Below, piece by piece: positions 37,590 to 50,971 of a stretch of DNA of 64,000 nucleotides (position 1 is its first letter; each line of letters begins with the position of its first letter). Origin of the DNA: Calditerrivibrio nitroreducens DSM 19672 (GTDB taxonomy: Bacteria > Chrysiogenota > Deferribacteres > Deferribacterales > Calditerrivibrionaceae); the NCBI RefSeq assembly GCF_000183405.1, contig NC_014758.1, forward strand, positions 1,591,001 to 1,655,000, in the 5' to 3' direction. The notes beneath the pieces are model-generated. The model was not told the origin of the DNA and made no database searches. It saw nothing but the letters and a program-made list of their open reading frames with translations. A program made the position numbers and the translations under genes.

Positions 37590-37850
37590 TTAGTCTTTTA
37601 ACTTTTCTTTTATGAATTCCATATCGTAGTTTTCTGGAACCTCGATTATCTTATACCTTGATTTTTCACCTGAGATAATACCAACCTCTTTTTTACTGAG
37701 ATTAAGTGACTGTGAAATAAAGCTTATCAACTCTTCATTAGCCTTACCATCTGTCGGGGGTGATTTTATTTTTATCTTTATACACCCGTTAAACTCACCA
37801 TCATAAGCTGTCTTTTTGGCACCAGGCTGAACGTATATCTTTATCCTCAT
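37590..37850 (-). CDS. DUF167 (UPF0235, YggU-like) protein
   Basis: 86 aa. The start VQPGAKK, the core IKIKSPPTDGKANEELISF and SGEKSRYKIIEV are typical of the DUF167 family, a small alpha/beta fold of unknown function. Between pstS (same strand) and argC (divergent). No clear ribosome binding site. Confidence 0.85.
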   Translation of the reverse strand: MRIKIYVQPGAKKTAYDGEFNGCIKIKIKSPPTDGKANEELISFISQSLNLSKKEVGIISGEKSRYKIIEVPENYDMEFIKEKLKD

Positions 37851-37925
37851 AACAAAAAACTCTTTTTTTTTCGATAAAAATGCATTAAAATCTACCTAAA
37901 TTCAATACTTTTCTTTGGAGAGAAG

Positions 37926-38927
37926 ATGAAGATAGCAATCATAGGAGCCACAGGTTACACAGGATTTGAGCTGATAAAGATAGCATTGAGGCATCCACAT
38001 ATTAAGTTAAAGTATCTCACCAGCGATTCAAGTGCAGACAAAAAGATATCCGACATCTACCCTCATCTAAAAGGGTTGTGCGATATGACCTTAATCCCAA
38101 ATGATTTTAATTCGATAGTATCGGATATAGATGCGGTATTTTTATGTTTGCCACATGGAGCATCTATGGATGCCGCCAAATTTTTCGCCGACCATAACAA
38201 GATCGTGATAGACCTCAGTGCAGATTTCAGAATATCAAATAGGGAAATCTATGAATCCACCTATAAAGAAACCCACAAATACCCAGATCTATTAAAAGAA
38301 TTCGTATATGGAATCCCAGAACTTTTTGGGGATGATATACGAAAAACTAAACTTATCGCAAACCCCGGCTGCTATCCCACATCGATAATTTTACCCCTCT
38401 ATCCATTGATAAAAAATGAACTTATAGATACAGATTTCATAATTGCAGACTCAAAATCAGGAGTTAGTGGAGCAGGAAAAAACCCCACAGAAAAGACACA
38501 TTTCTGCGAAGTAAATGAGGATTTTAAACCCTACGGAATATTCAATCATAGGCATAATCCCGAAATAGACTTTATACTCTCAGGTAGTTATAAAAATTTA
38601 CACGTGACCTTTACCCCCCACCTTTTGCCCATAAATAGAGGTATTCTATCGACCATCTACACAAAATCAAAATCAAACTTAAACCTGATCATAAAATGCC
38701 TCAGAGACACATACTCAGATAAACCATTTGTAAGAATATATGAAAAAGATATCCCATCGATAAAAAATGTTGCATATACAAATTTTATAGATATAGGCAT
38801 TTACAAAGATAAGGATAACGTTATAATTGTTTCAACACTGGACAACTTGATAAAAGGTGCAAGTGGTCAGGCGGTACAGAATCTAAACATGTTATCAGGT
38901 TTTAAAGAAACAGATGGACTTTTGTGA
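37926..38927 (+). CDS. argC: N-acetyl-gamma-glutamyl-phosphate reductase
   Basis: 333 aa, third step of arginine synthesis (NADPH-dependent reduction to the semialdehyde). Nucleotide-binding start IGATGYTGFELIKI, catalytic Cys in NPGCYPTS, and conserved HRHNPEI and FTPHLLPINRGI blocks. GGAGAG lies just upstream of the ATG. It is followed by argJ after 7 bp, so the pair forms an operon. Confidence 0.96.
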   Translation: MKIAIIGATGYTGFELIKIALRHPHIKLKYLTSDSSADKKISDIYPHLKGLCDMTLIPNDFNSIVSDIDAVFLCLPHGASMDAAKFFADHNKIVIDLSADFRISNREIYESTYKETHKYPDLLKEFVYGIPELFGDDIRKTKLIANPGCYPTSIILPLYPLIKNELIDTDFIIADSKSGVSGAGKNPTEKTHFCEVNEDFKPYGIFNHRHNPEIDFILSGSYKNLHVTFTPHLLPINRGILSTIYTKSKSNLNLIIKCLRDTYSDKPFVRIYEKDIPSIKNVAYTNFIDIGIYKDKDNVIIVSTLDNLIKGASGQAVQNLNMLSGFKETDGLL

Positions 38928-38934
38928 GGTGTAT

Positions 38935-40143
38935 ATGAAAATAATTGAAAATGGTGGAGTTTGCACCCCTCTGGGGTTTTCTTCAGCTGCGGTGGCGGCA
39001 GATATAAAAGGTAACAGATCAGGAAAACTGGATCTTGCCCTCCTCGTATCCGAAATCCCATGTGAGGTTGTGGCTGTATTCACAAAAAATAGGGTAAAGG
39101 CTGCCCCGGTTGTTGCAGCGATGGAACAGCTCAAAAAAGTAGCCAAATTTTCCGGAATAATCGTAAATAGCGGTAATGCTAATGCATGTACAGGTAAACA
39201 GGGTATTGAGGACTATAAAACCATCACAAACAGCTTTGCCAAAAAGTTTGGCCATCCGGAAGATAGATTCCTCATGTCTTCCACCGGTGTAATAGGCGTT
39301 AGATTGCCTGTGGATAAGATTATAAAATCATTTGATGAATTAATAGATAAGATGGACGATGAAGATGATGAATTTACCCGAGCAATAATGACCACAGACA
39401 CCAGACCCAAAAAGACTGCAGTGCTTGTGGAGACCCCAAAAGGGGTATACGTTATAGGTGCCGCCGCCAAGGGTGCCGGGATGATATCACCATCAATGGC
39501 CACCATGCTCTCATTTATCACAACCGATGTGGCGATAAAAAAAGATAAAATGCAGGAGATATTATCAAACGTAGTTGAGAAATCATTTAATTCTATCACC
39601 GTTGATGGTGATATGAGTACAAATGACACAGTGTTTCTCTTTTCAAACGGGTTAAGTGGAATAGTTCTAACGGATGACGAGGAGATTCGGCAGTTTGAAG
39701 AAGCCCTCCTTTATATCTGTAGATATCTTGCAAAGGAAATCGTCTTAGATGGGGAAGGTGCCACCAAATTGGTTCATATAACTGTAAAAAATGCAAAATC
39801 CATCGAAGATGCAAAAACCTGTGCCTTCAAAATTGCCAATTCACCCCTTGTGAAAACTATGTTTTTCGGTTCAGACCCAAACTGGGGTAGGCTGATGGCT
39901 TCAATAGGTGCATCATTGATTGATATAAATCCCGATACCATTGATATCTATTTCAATGATCTAAAATATGTGGAAAATAGTAGCCTCATCGACCCCTCTT
40001 TAGAAAAAAAGGTACACGATATCATGCTACAGAAAGAGTATGAAATTATCATCGATCTGAAAATAGGTAAAGGTTCATCATCTGTAATGACCTGCGACTT
40101 CAGCTATGATTATGTAAAGATAAATGCCGACTATAGAAGTTGA
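38935..40143 (+). CDS. argJ: bifunctional glutamate N-acetyltransferase/amino-acid acetyltransferase
   Basis: 402 aa. ArgJ self-cleaves before a Thr in the conserved KGAGMISPSMATML segment, which is intact here (TML). GVCTPLGF at the start and SDPNWGRLMASIG near the end are family blocks. It recycles the acetyl group from N-acetylornithine to glutamate. The ATG at 38935 follows GAGGTG; the longer frame begins inside argC. Confidence 0.95.
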   Translation: MKIIENGGVCTPLGFSSAAVAADIKGNRSGKLDLALLVSEIPCEVVAVFTKNRVKAAPVVAAMEQLKKVAKFSGIIVNSGNANACTGKQGIEDYKTITNSFAKKFGHPEDRFLMSSTGVIGVRLPVDKIIKSFDELIDKMDDEDDEFTRAIMTTDTRPKKTAVLVETPKGVYVIGAAAKGAGMISPSMATMLSFITTDVAIKKDKMQEILSNVVEKSFNSITVDGDMSTNDTVFLFSNGLSGIVLTDDEEIRQFEEALLYICRYLAKEIVLDGEGATKLVHITVKNAKSIEDAKTCAFKIANSPLVKTMFFGSDPNWGRLMASIGASLIDINPDTIDIYFNDLKYVENSSLIDPSLEKKVHDIMLQKEYEIIIDLKIGKGSSSVMTCDFSYDYVKINADYRS

Positions 40144-40919
40144 TGGTTAGAACAATCTACCACTTAGGGAAATTTTTTGTAGATGGTTTCAGAGTTTTAA
40201 AAGACTACCTATTATTTTGCAATAAGGTATTATCAAGATTTCTGACCTTTAAAATATTAAATCCAGCCATTTTTATGGTCACATTAAGGCAGGTATATTT
40301 CACTGGCGTTCAGATAATCAGAGTTGTTGTGATAATAGCCATAATATTCGGTCTGGGGCTTGTGGGGACATTGGGTAAGTTTCTGATGAATATAGGTGCT
40401 TACCAGAAGATAGGAACTATCTTTGTAGTCGTTGTGATAAGGGAGGTTGCTCCATTTCTAACTGCACTACTTTTATCACTTAGAAGTGCCACAGCTGTGG
40501 GGGCAGAGATATCAATGATGAAATTAGGTTCAGAGATAAGATCTATAAAAATACATGGAATCGACGAATATAGCTATCTTTTTCTCCCAAGAATATTTGC
40601 AGGTATGGTTTGTTCCTTCTCTCTTGCCGTTATATTCTCTGCAGTATCAATAACAATAGGTTATTTCCTTTTGAGTTTTCAACTTAATATAACTTTTGAT
40701 TATATGGTTTCACTCATTTTTGATGCTTTAAATATAAATGACATATTCTGCTTTATCTATAAAACAATACTTTTCGGCTTTACTCTAATGACATTACCAA
40801 TTTTTACATCTATGGGTGTAGGTAAAGCAACCACAGATGTCCCAATCGCTTTATTAAAAGGGATGATGCGGGTCTTTTATGGACTAATTTTTGTTGAAAT
40901 TACAGGTTTCTTTATATGA
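40143..40919 (+). CDS. mlaE: MlaE-family lipid ABC transporter permease
   Basis: 258 aa with about five TM helices. Family blocks: FFTGVQ-like YFTGVQIIRV, REVAPFLTALLLSLRSATAVGAEISMMKLGSEI and the late IFTSMGVGKATTDVP region. MlaE forms the inner-membrane channel of phospholipid transport with an MCE-domain protein. The ATG overlaps the argJ stop; a TTG lies one codon earlier. The following two genes complete an Mla-like cluster. Confidence 0.9.
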   Translation: MVRTIYHLGKFFVDGFRVLKDYLLFCNKVLSRFLTFKILNPAIFMVTLRQVYFTGVQIIRVVVIIAIIFGLGLVGTLGKFLMNIGAYQKIGTIFVVVVIREVAPFLTALLLSLRSATAVGAEISMMKLGSEIRSIKIHGIDEYSYLFLPRIFAGMVCSFSLAVIFSAVSITIGYFLLSFQLNITFDYMVSLIFDALNINDIFCFIYKTILFGFTLMTLPIFTSMGVGKATTDVPIALLKGMMRVFYGLIFVEITGFFI

Positions 40920-41425
40920 AAAAATTTATCGCCATAGACAACTACAATATTGATGATCTACTTGACAAATTAGGGTACTTAAATCTATATGATCTAAAAT
41001 ATTACATCATCTATAGATACCTACCATTGGTGGGCAATCTTTCAGTGTTAGAAAATATCGCTTTACCAACATCTTATTTTAAAAGAATCGGTATAAAAGA
41101 AATTATCCATTCAGTCGAAAGAGAGTTAAAATTATTTGGCATAGAAGATAAAATTCACTATAGAAGAGATCAACTTTCCGAGTTTGAAATCCTTGTGGTA
41201 AAATATCTATCAGCAAAGATCTTCGGAGTAAAAGAGATCGTCTTTATCAGACCTTTTGATCACTCAGGAGTTGGAATGTCGAATAAACTTATCGATTTTC
41301 TAAAAAATTGTGATGAAAATTATACAATATTAGATTACAATGAAACATACGACGATTACAAACAAATAGATGGTATAAGAGCGATGGAGATGGATGAATG
41401 GCTGACCCAAGATTTAAAGGGATAG
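40916..41425 (+). CDS. degenerate MlaF-like ABC ATPase lacking nucleotide-binding motifs
   Basis: 169 aa at the position where mlaF normally lies. The Q-loop-to-signature part is still recognisable (PLVGNLSVLENIALP, and QLSEFEILVVKYLSAKIFG for LSGGQ...ALARAL), and IVFIRPFD stands where the Walker B DEP would be. There is no Walker A at all, the signature is LSEFE and the catalytic Glu is replaced, so ATP hydrolysis is not expected. The frame is intact and overlaps mlaE by 4 bp and mlaD by 28 bp, so it is maintained as a gene. A structural role or an ATPase supplied in trans is possible (inference). Confidence 0.7.
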   Translation: MKKFIAIDNYNIDDLLDKLGYLNLYDLKYYIIYRYLPLVGNLSVLENIALPTSYFKRIGIKEIIHSVERELKLFGIEDKIHYRRDQLSEFEILVVKYLSAKIFGVKEIVFIRPFDHSGVGMSNKLIDFLKNCDENYTILDYNETYDDYKQIDGIRAMEMDEWLTQDLKG

Positions 41426-42393
41426 AATTCAAAGTTGGTTTATTTATAATACTATCTATTCTTACTGTTTTAGTTGCTTTAGGACTTATAGCCTTTAATA
41501 AAAAAGTTTTGACCCCAAAGGTAAAAATTAAAATCTTATCCGATACCGGTGATGATCTCATCAATGGAATGCCTGTTATATTTTCTGGTTTCCAGATTGG
41601 TAGAGTCCAGGATCTAAACCTGGAAGATGATGGTAAAGTAATTATGGTGGTTAAAATCCCCAAAGATTACGTTAAATGGATAAAAGTTGATTCCGAGTGT
41701 AAATTGGAATCAAAGAATTTTCTTGGAGCCACCTCGATAGTTTTTTCAGGTGGAAAGGGAAGAGTTATACAGGATGGGGATAAATTTCATCTCAAAAGAA
41801 GTAGAGGTCTCGATGAATTAATTGAAAAGGCTAAGCCCGTTCTGGACGATGCCAAGCAGATAGTGGCAAATGTACGTGATATCACTGATACCCTCAATGA
41901 TCCTGGAGGTGATCTTGCCAAACTGATGAGAGGACTCGGAAATCTCGGGGATGATCTCACCTACAAGAGGGGTTCCCTTGGTAAAATCTTAAGAACCGAA
42001 GAATTAAACGACAAGATCTCCAAAATCACCGATGATATTATTGTGTTACAAAAAAATCTCAATGACATCTCCTTAAAAGTATCAAAGATTTTGGATAAAG
42101 TGGATGATCGCGTAGCAGCTACAGATGAAACATTAAAAGAGGTCAATAATCTTGTTAAGAAATCAAATGAACTTATTACTGATGTAAACAAAAGGGTAAA
42201 AGAGATTGAGCCTATATTGAAAAATACCGAGCATATCTCAAAAAATTTAGCCGAAACATCTGACAACCTTACTCAGATTAAAAAAGAGGCAGAAGAGATT
42301 TTAAATTCTTCAAACCGTCTACTAATAAATTTAGAACAACGCTGGCCCTTTAGTAGCGGCAAAAAAACAGAAGGAACGATAAAAATACCATAA
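41398..42393 (+). CDS. mlaD: MCE/MlaD-family lipid-binding protein
   Basis: 331 aa. One N-terminal TM (about 13-32), an MCE domain (about 35-120, with MPVIFSGFQIGRVQDL and FLGATSIVFSGG) and a long helical, heptad-rich C-terminal region to about 310. Periplasmic partner of the MlaE permease in lipid transfer. GGAGATGG lies upstream of the ATG, inside the previous gene. Confidence 0.9.
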   Translation: MADPRFKGIEFKVGLFIILSILTVLVALGLIAFNKKVLTPKVKIKILSDTGDDLINGMPVIFSGFQIGRVQDLNLEDDGKVIMVVKIPKDYVKWIKVDSECKLESKNFLGATSIVFSGGKGRVIQDGDKFHLKRSRGLDELIEKAKPVLDDAKQIVANVRDITDTLNDPGGDLAKLMRGLGNLGDDLTYKRGSLGKILRTEELNDKISKITDDIIVLQKNLNDISLKVSKILDKVDDRVAATDETLKEVNNLVKKSNELITDVNKRVKEIEPILKNTEHISKNLAETSDNLTQIKKEAEEILNSSNRLLINLEQRWPFSSGKKTEGTIKIP

Positions 42394-42403
42394 AGGTGGA
42401 GCA

Positions 42404-43075
42404 GTGAAAAAAAATTTAATACTATTAATATGTTCCTTGTTTTTGATCAATTGTTCATCCAAAAAACCTTCCGATACCTTTTTAATGTCAGAGAGATATT
42501 TTGAAAATTATATCAAATACTATTTTCAGGGGAACTTTACACTTGCTGAAACAAATTTTCTAAAAGCCGTTGATCTTTTCCAGAAATCAGATGACCAGTG
42601 TAACCTTTCAAAATTATATATAAGCAAAAATCTTATCCAGAATGATAACAATTCTCTTGAATATGCCAAAAGATATGCATTAATGGGATATTGTGACGAA
42701 GAGATAAACACAATCGATTTTCTTTTGGGTAAACCATATATATATGACAAATTACCATCAAGCCTCAAAATACAGGCACAGTCATTTAAATCAGCCGAAG
42801 AATTGATAAAAATTTTATCAAAAGATGATTTTTCTGACTGGACAAGATCAAGATTATCAAGAGATTTTGCACAGAGATTCATCAGTAGGTCTGATACCAA
42901 TAATTCAGACATATTAATTGAATACGCTTTAAAAATAGATAGATTCAATGGATGGACTTACAATATCCAGAAAGATCTTTTACTCAAAAAAGAGATATGT
43001 CTTATAAAAAATGAAGACTGTAAATTTATTGATGAAAGATTAGACATCATAAACAAAAAAATGATTAAAAAATAA
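42404..43075 (+). CDS. lipoprotein with helical repeats, end of Mla cluster
   Basis: 223 aa with a GTG start preceded by GGTGGAG. Signal peptide with lipobox LINC (Cys about 17). The mature part is helical with a TPR-like segment (YFQGNFTLAETNFLKAVDLFQKS). It follows mlaD by 10 bp and could be the outer-membrane or periplasmic partner in place of MlaA/MlaC, but sequence alone does not show this. Confidence 0.7.
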   Translation: MKKNLILLICSLFLINCSSKKPSDTFLMSERYFENYIKYYFQGNFTLAETNFLKAVDLFQKSDDQCNLSKLYISKNLIQNDNNSLEYAKRYALMGYCDEEINTIDFLLGKPYIYDKLPSSLKIQAQSFKSAEELIKILSKDDFSDWTRSRLSRDFAQRFISRSDTNNSDILIEYALKIDRFNGWTYNIQKDLLLKKEICLIKNEDCKFIDERLDIINKKMIKK

Positions 43076-43492
<417 letters not shown>

Positions 43493-43517
43493 TCTAATTA
43501 AAACAGATGGAGGATAC

Positions 43518-44930
43518 ATGACACCCAAAGAAGTTTTAAAGCTCATTGAAGAGCAAAATATTAAGTTTGTGGATTTAAGATTCGTGGATTTTTTCGGTTT
43601 GTGGCAGCATTGTTCCTATCCAGTATCTATGTTTGATGAGGATACTTTTGAGGATGGGCTTGGATTTGATGGATCAAGTATTAGAGGTTGGCAAGCCATC
43701 AACAATAGTGACATGCTCATTATACCTGATCCAACCACAGCAAAAATCGATCCTTTTACTCAGGTTCCCACATTAATAATGCTTTGTAAAATAGTAGATC
43801 CTATAACAAAAGAGCCTTATTCAAGGGATCCAAGAAACATCGCCATTAAAGCCACCAATTATCTTAAAGGTACAGGTATTGCCGACACAGCTTTTTTTGG
43901 GCCTGAACCTGAATTTTTCATTTTTGATGATGTAAGGTATGCCTGCACCCCAAATGAGAGTTTTTACTCATTCGATTCAATAGAAGGGATCTGGAATACT
44001 GGTAGAGATGAAGCCCCAAACCTTGGTTATAAAATTAGACACAAAGAAGGGTATTTCCCTGTACCACCCCATGACTCACTCATGGATTTGAGAGCAGAAA
44101 TGGCTCTTGCGCTTATGAAACTTGGCATTGAAGTTGAAGCCCACCATCATGAAGTAGCCTCTGCTGGCCAGGTGGAGATTGATATTAAGTTTGCTCCATT
44201 AGTTGATCAGGCAGATAATTTGATGTTCTATAAGTATGCTGTTAAGAATGTTGCAAAGCTTCACAACAAAGTAGTTACTTTTATGCCTAAACCGATGTTT
44301 GGTGATAACGGTAGTGGTCTTCATTGTCACCAATCTCTCTGGAAAGATGGGAAACCACTTTTCGCAGGCGATGAATATGCTGGTTTGAGTGAACTTGCTC
44401 TTTATTATATCGGTGGTATTATAAAACATGCCAAGGCTATAGCAGCGTTTACCAATCCAATCACAAACTCTTATAAAAGACTTGTACCCGGATATGAGGC
44501 TCCAGTGAATCTCGCCTATTCATCAAGGAACAGAAGTGCCTCCATTAGAATCCCAATGTATTCCGCTTCTCCAAAATCCAAAAGGATCGAAGTGAGATTC
44601 CCTGATCCATCCTGCAATCCATATCTTGCATTTACCGCTATGCTCATGGCAGGGCTTGATGGTATAGAAAATAAAATAGACCCAGGTGAACCTATGGATA
44701 AAAACCTATACGATCTGGATCCAATCGAACTTTCAAATATACCAAAAATGCCAGGTTCTCTGGAAGAAGCCCTTGATTCACTCGAAAAAGATCATGAATT
44801 CCTTCTTAAAGGAGATGTATTTACTGAAGATGTCATATCCACCTGGATAGCATACAAAAGACAGAATGAAGTGGCTGCAGTCAACATGAAACCGCATCCA
44901 ATGGAATTCATGTTATATTTCGACTGTTAA
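43518..44930 (+). CDS. glnA: glutamine synthetase, type I
   Basis: 470 aa, ATP-dependent ammonia assimilation. Blocks: [18 protein letters not shown], the [12 protein letters not shown] active-site region, [14 protein letters not shown] and [17 protein letters not shown]. The adenylylation loop [10 protein letters not shown] keeps the Tyr, so GlnE control is plausible. The ATG at 43518 follows GGAGG; the frame upstream is inside glnB. A double hairpin terminates the operon. Confidence 0.97.
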   Translation: MTPKEVLKLIEEQNIKFVDLRFVDFFGLWQHCSYPVSMFDEDTFEDGLGFDGSSIRGWQAINNSDMLIIPDPTTAKIDPFTQVPTLIMLCKIVDPITKEPYSRDPRNIAIKATNYLKGTGIADTAFFGPEPEFFIFDDVRYACTPNESFYSFDSIEGIWNTGRDEAPNLGYKIRHKEGYFPVPPHDSLMDLRAEMALALMKLGIEVEAHHHEVASAGQVEIDIKFAPLVDQADNLMFYKYAVKNVAKLHNKVVTFMPKPMFGDNGSGLHCHQSLWKDGKPLFAGDEYAGLSELALYYIGGIIKHAKAIAAFTNPITNSYKRLVPGYEAPVNLAYSSRNRSASIRIPMYSASPKSKRIEVRFPDPSCNPYLAFTAMLMAGLDGIENKIDPGEPMDKNLYDLDPIELSNIPKMPGSLEEALDSLEKDHEFLLKGDVFTEDVISTWIAYKRQNEVAAVNMKPHPMEFMLYFDC

Positions 44931-44933
44931 AAT

Positions 44934-44951
44934 AGCACCATTTATGGTGCT
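44934..44951 (+). terminator. hairpin after glnA
   Basis: AGCACCA (44934-44940) and TGGTGCT (44945-44951) form a perfect 7-bp stem with a TTTA loop, 3 bp after the glnA stop and followed by a short T run. Confidence 0.55.
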
Positions 44952-44963
44952 TTACACCTTATA

Positions 44964-44992
44964 AAAAAAGCGGGGAAAAACCCCGCTTTTTT
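44964..44992. terminator. bidirectional terminator between glnA and atpC
   Basis: GCGGGG (44970-44975) pairs with CCCCGC (44981-44986), flanked by six A on the left and six T on the right, so it works for both convergent operons. Confidence 0.9.
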
Positions 44993-45015
44993 CGTTTATC
45001 CTATAATGATGTTAA

Positions 45016-45432
45016 CTATTTTTTATATTTTTCTGCAATAGAAATCCTTAAGAGCTCTCTACGAAGCTGAGCTTCAGCTTTTCTAAACTTAATCTCATCC
45101 TCATGTCTCAACTGCTCAAGAGCCTTCTCAGCCTCCAGCTTTCTTCTGATAGCCTCCTCAAGATCGATTTCTCTACCAAGCTCTGCCCCTTCGGCTAAAA
45201 CTGTAACCTTATCATTGGAGACCTCAAAGAAGCCTTTTTCTATTGCGACATACTCCTCTTTTCCATTAACTTTATAAACAAGTTCCCCAATTCTTAATGC
45301 AGTAAGAAAAGCGGTATGGCCCGGAAGTACACCAAACTCCCCTTCCACCCCTGGAGCTACAACTTCATCCACATCTATAGAAAGAAGCTGCTTTTCAGGG
45401 GACACAAGCTCCAATCTAAGCTTTTCAGCCAT
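45016..45432 (-). CDS. atpC: ATP synthase epsilon subunit
   Basis: 138 aa. N-terminal beta-sandwich (LELVSPEKQLLSIDVDEVVAPGVEGEFGVLPGHTAFL is split across the typical blocks) and C-terminal two-helix part (IDLEEAIRRKLEAEKALEQL). It connects gamma with the c-ring and can inhibit hydrolysis. Last gene of the operon. Confidence 0.95.
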   Translation of the reverse strand: MAEKLRLELVSPEKQLLSIDVDEVVAPGVEGEFGVLPGHTAFLTALRIGELVYKVNGKEEYVAIEKGFFEVSNDKVTVLAEGAELGREIDLEEAIRRKLEAEKALEQLRHEDEIKFRKAEAQLRRELLRISIAEKYKK

Positions 45433-45434
45433 AA

Positions 45435-46862
<1,428 letters not shown>

Positions 46863-46866
46863 TTAT

Positions 46867-47724
46867 TTATTTTAATGCTTCTGCCCCGTTTACAATATCA
46901 AGTATCTCTTTTGTGATAGCAGCCTGCCTTGCCTTATTATAGGTAAGTGTGAGTTTTCTGATAAACTCACCAGCATTCCTTGTGGCATTGTCCATAGCCG
47001 CCATCCTTGCTCCATGTTCACCTGCTGTTGACTCCAGTAAGACACTAAAAATATTAAAATTTAAAAATTTAGGAAGAATCTCTTTTATTAGAGAAGCTGG
47101 GTTCGGCTCAAACAGATAATCCACCACATCCACTTCGGAGCTTTCTTCAAGTGAAACCGGTAAAAGTTTGATCACTTTTGGTGTCTGGTAAACGATACTT
47201 TTAAACTCATTATATATGAGATATAACTCATCAATTTCATCAGAGATAAAATATTCATTTACCTTTTCACCTATAGCCACCGCATCGTCGTACCTTACCC
47301 TTCCGCCAAAGGTGACATAACTATCCAGAATATTATACTTCCTTTTCCTGGCAAACTCGTCGATCTTTCTTCCTACTGTTATTACCTTGATCTGTTTATC
47401 GCTGTGTTGTCTTACAAAATTGCTAAAAGTTTTTATAATATTATTATTAAATGCACCACACAGTCCCCTATCAGAGCTAACAACAATCACCCCAATAGAT
47501 TTAACCTCTTCTTTTGACTGTAAAAAAGGGTGCATCTCTTTTGATACACGGCTACCTATACTATTAACCAATTCTGTCAATTTTCTTGCATAAGGCTTGG
47601 CAGCATTCATAGCATCCTGAGCCTTTCTCATCTTCGCAGCAGATACCATTTTCATCGCTTTGGTTATCTTCTGCGTGTTTTTGACAGAATTTATCTTCCG
47701 TTTTATATCCCTCATTCCAGGCAT
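46867..47724 (-). CDS. atpG: ATP synthase gamma subunit
   Basis: 285 aa rotor shaft. The N-terminal helix RDIKRKINSVKNTQKITKAM, the GLCGAFNNN block and the C-terminal helix with LTYNKARQAAITKEILDI are conserved. AGGAAG precedes the ATG by 6 bp. Confidence 0.96.
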   Translation of the reverse strand: MPGMRDIKRKINSVKNTQKITKAMKMVSAAKMRKAQDAMNAAKPYARKLTELVNSIGSRVSKEMHPFLQSKEEVKSIGVIVVSSDRGLCGAFNNNIIKTFSNFVRQHSDKQIKVITVGRKIDEFARKRKYNILDSYVTFGGRVRYDDAVAIGEKVNEYFISDEIDELYLIYNEFKSIVYQTPKVIKLLPVSLEESSEVDVVDYLFEPNPASLIKEILPKFLNFNIFSVLLESTAGEHGARMAAMDNATRNAGEFIRKLTLTYNKARQAAITKEILDIVNGAEALK

Positions 47725-47737
47725 CTTATCTTCCTAC

Positions 47738-49810
<2,073 letters not shown>

Positions 49811-49814
<4 letters not shown>

Positions 49815-50371
49815 CTTACTTCTCCTATCTTTTTGATGTAATTATTTATAACGACTTCATGTTTACTCATATCAAAACTGGACTTTAGCTTCTCCTCTGC
49901 TACTTTTTTAGCTAAAGTAAACGCATAGTTTTTAAGCTCTGTTTTTGCTCTAATAAGATCAGAAGCAATCAAAGACTCGGAAAACTCTTTAAGCCTTTCA
50001 ACAGTATTTTCAGCCTCAGCAATAATTTTAGCCTTCTCAGCTTCCGCAGCTTTAAAAGCTTTCTCTTTCATCTCTTCAAGCTCTTTATTCATCGAAGCAA
50101 GCTTACCTTTATATTCATTAAGCTCTTTTTGTGCTTCATCCCTTGCCTTTATAGCTTCATCAAGAGCATTCTTGATATCATCTGTCCTTTTGTCAAGGCT
50201 GTTTAGCAGCGGATCTTTTAAAAGTTTGTAAAGAATAAAAGCAAACACAACAAAAACTACAACTCTCCAAACAAAACCCATTACAAGATTACTACCTCCA
50301 CCATGCCCTTCAGAGGCAAAAACAGCAGGAGGTAAAATCAGTGTCAAAATTAATATCAATCGTTTCACCAT
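49811..50371 (-). CDS. atpF: ATP synthase subunit b
   Basis: 186 aa. Unlike many b subunits it begins with a signal-like hydrophobic segment (residues 1-19, ending VFASEGHGGG), then a TM about 28-47 and a long coiled-coil with many K/E/A residues. This N-terminal extension is known in some phyla. AGGGG precedes the start. Confidence 0.88.
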
Positions 50372-50378
50372 ACACCCC

Positions 50379-50804
50379 TTAAGCAGCTTTCCCTATTATT
50401 TTATCAACAATTAGATCCGCAAGAGCTTTTGACTCTTCAGATAAAACGACTTTCGATTTTTCCACCTGAATTTCTATCTCTTTTCTCGCACTTGCAATCT
50501 TGGCATCAATCTCTTCTTTTGCTTTTCCCACCATTTCGTTAGCAACAGCCACCGCCTCATCCCTCATCTTTTTCTGATAATCAGCCACTTCAGCCTTTAC
50601 ATCGGCAAGCTTTTCTTCGTATTCTTTCTTAAGTGCAGCCACTTCGCTTCTAAGACCTTCAGCTTCTTTTAATAGTCCTTGAATCTTCCCGTTCCTACTA
50701 TGAATCGTCGCAGACACTGGATCGTAAATAAGCTTTTTACCAACGAAAAGGATTATCAAAAACTGAATCATCTGTAGCAGCAACGTAAAGTCAATACTAA
50801 TCAT
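50379..50804 (-). CDS. atpF': ATP synthase subunit b' (second stator subunit)
   Basis: 141 aa. One N-terminal TM (about 8-24) with KKLIYDPVSATIHSRNGKI, then a helical stalk. With atpF it forms a heterodimeric stator, as in photosynthetic and several other bacteria. First gene of the F1 operon; atpB (a) and atpE (c) are not in the window. Confidence 0.87.
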   Translation of the reverse strand: MISIDFTLLLQMIQFLIILFVGKKLIYDPVSATIHSRNGKIQGLLKEAEGLRSEVAALKKEYEEKLADVKAEVADYQKKMRDEAVAVANEMVGKAKEEIDAKIASARKEIEIQVEKSKVVLSEESKALADLIVDKIIGKAA

Positions 50805-50843
50805 TTTTCACACCCCAAATGTATACTGTACACAATTTCGCTT

Positions 50844-50872
50844 TTTTTAACAAAAACAACACAATTTGTCAA
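50844..50872 (-). promoter_or_regulatory. sigma-70 promoter of the ATP synthase operon
   Basis: Minus strand TTGACA (50867-50872), 17-bp spacer and TAAAAA (50844-50849), 40 bp before the start codon of the b' gene. GGGGTG serves as ribosome site. Confidence 0.55.
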
Positions 50873-50971
50873 CGATAAAATATTGTTTATTTTTAATTAA
50901 ACATTCTACTCGCTTTTATCACCTTTTAATCCGTAATATTTTACTGTAAATCAAACCAAAACCCCTAATCT

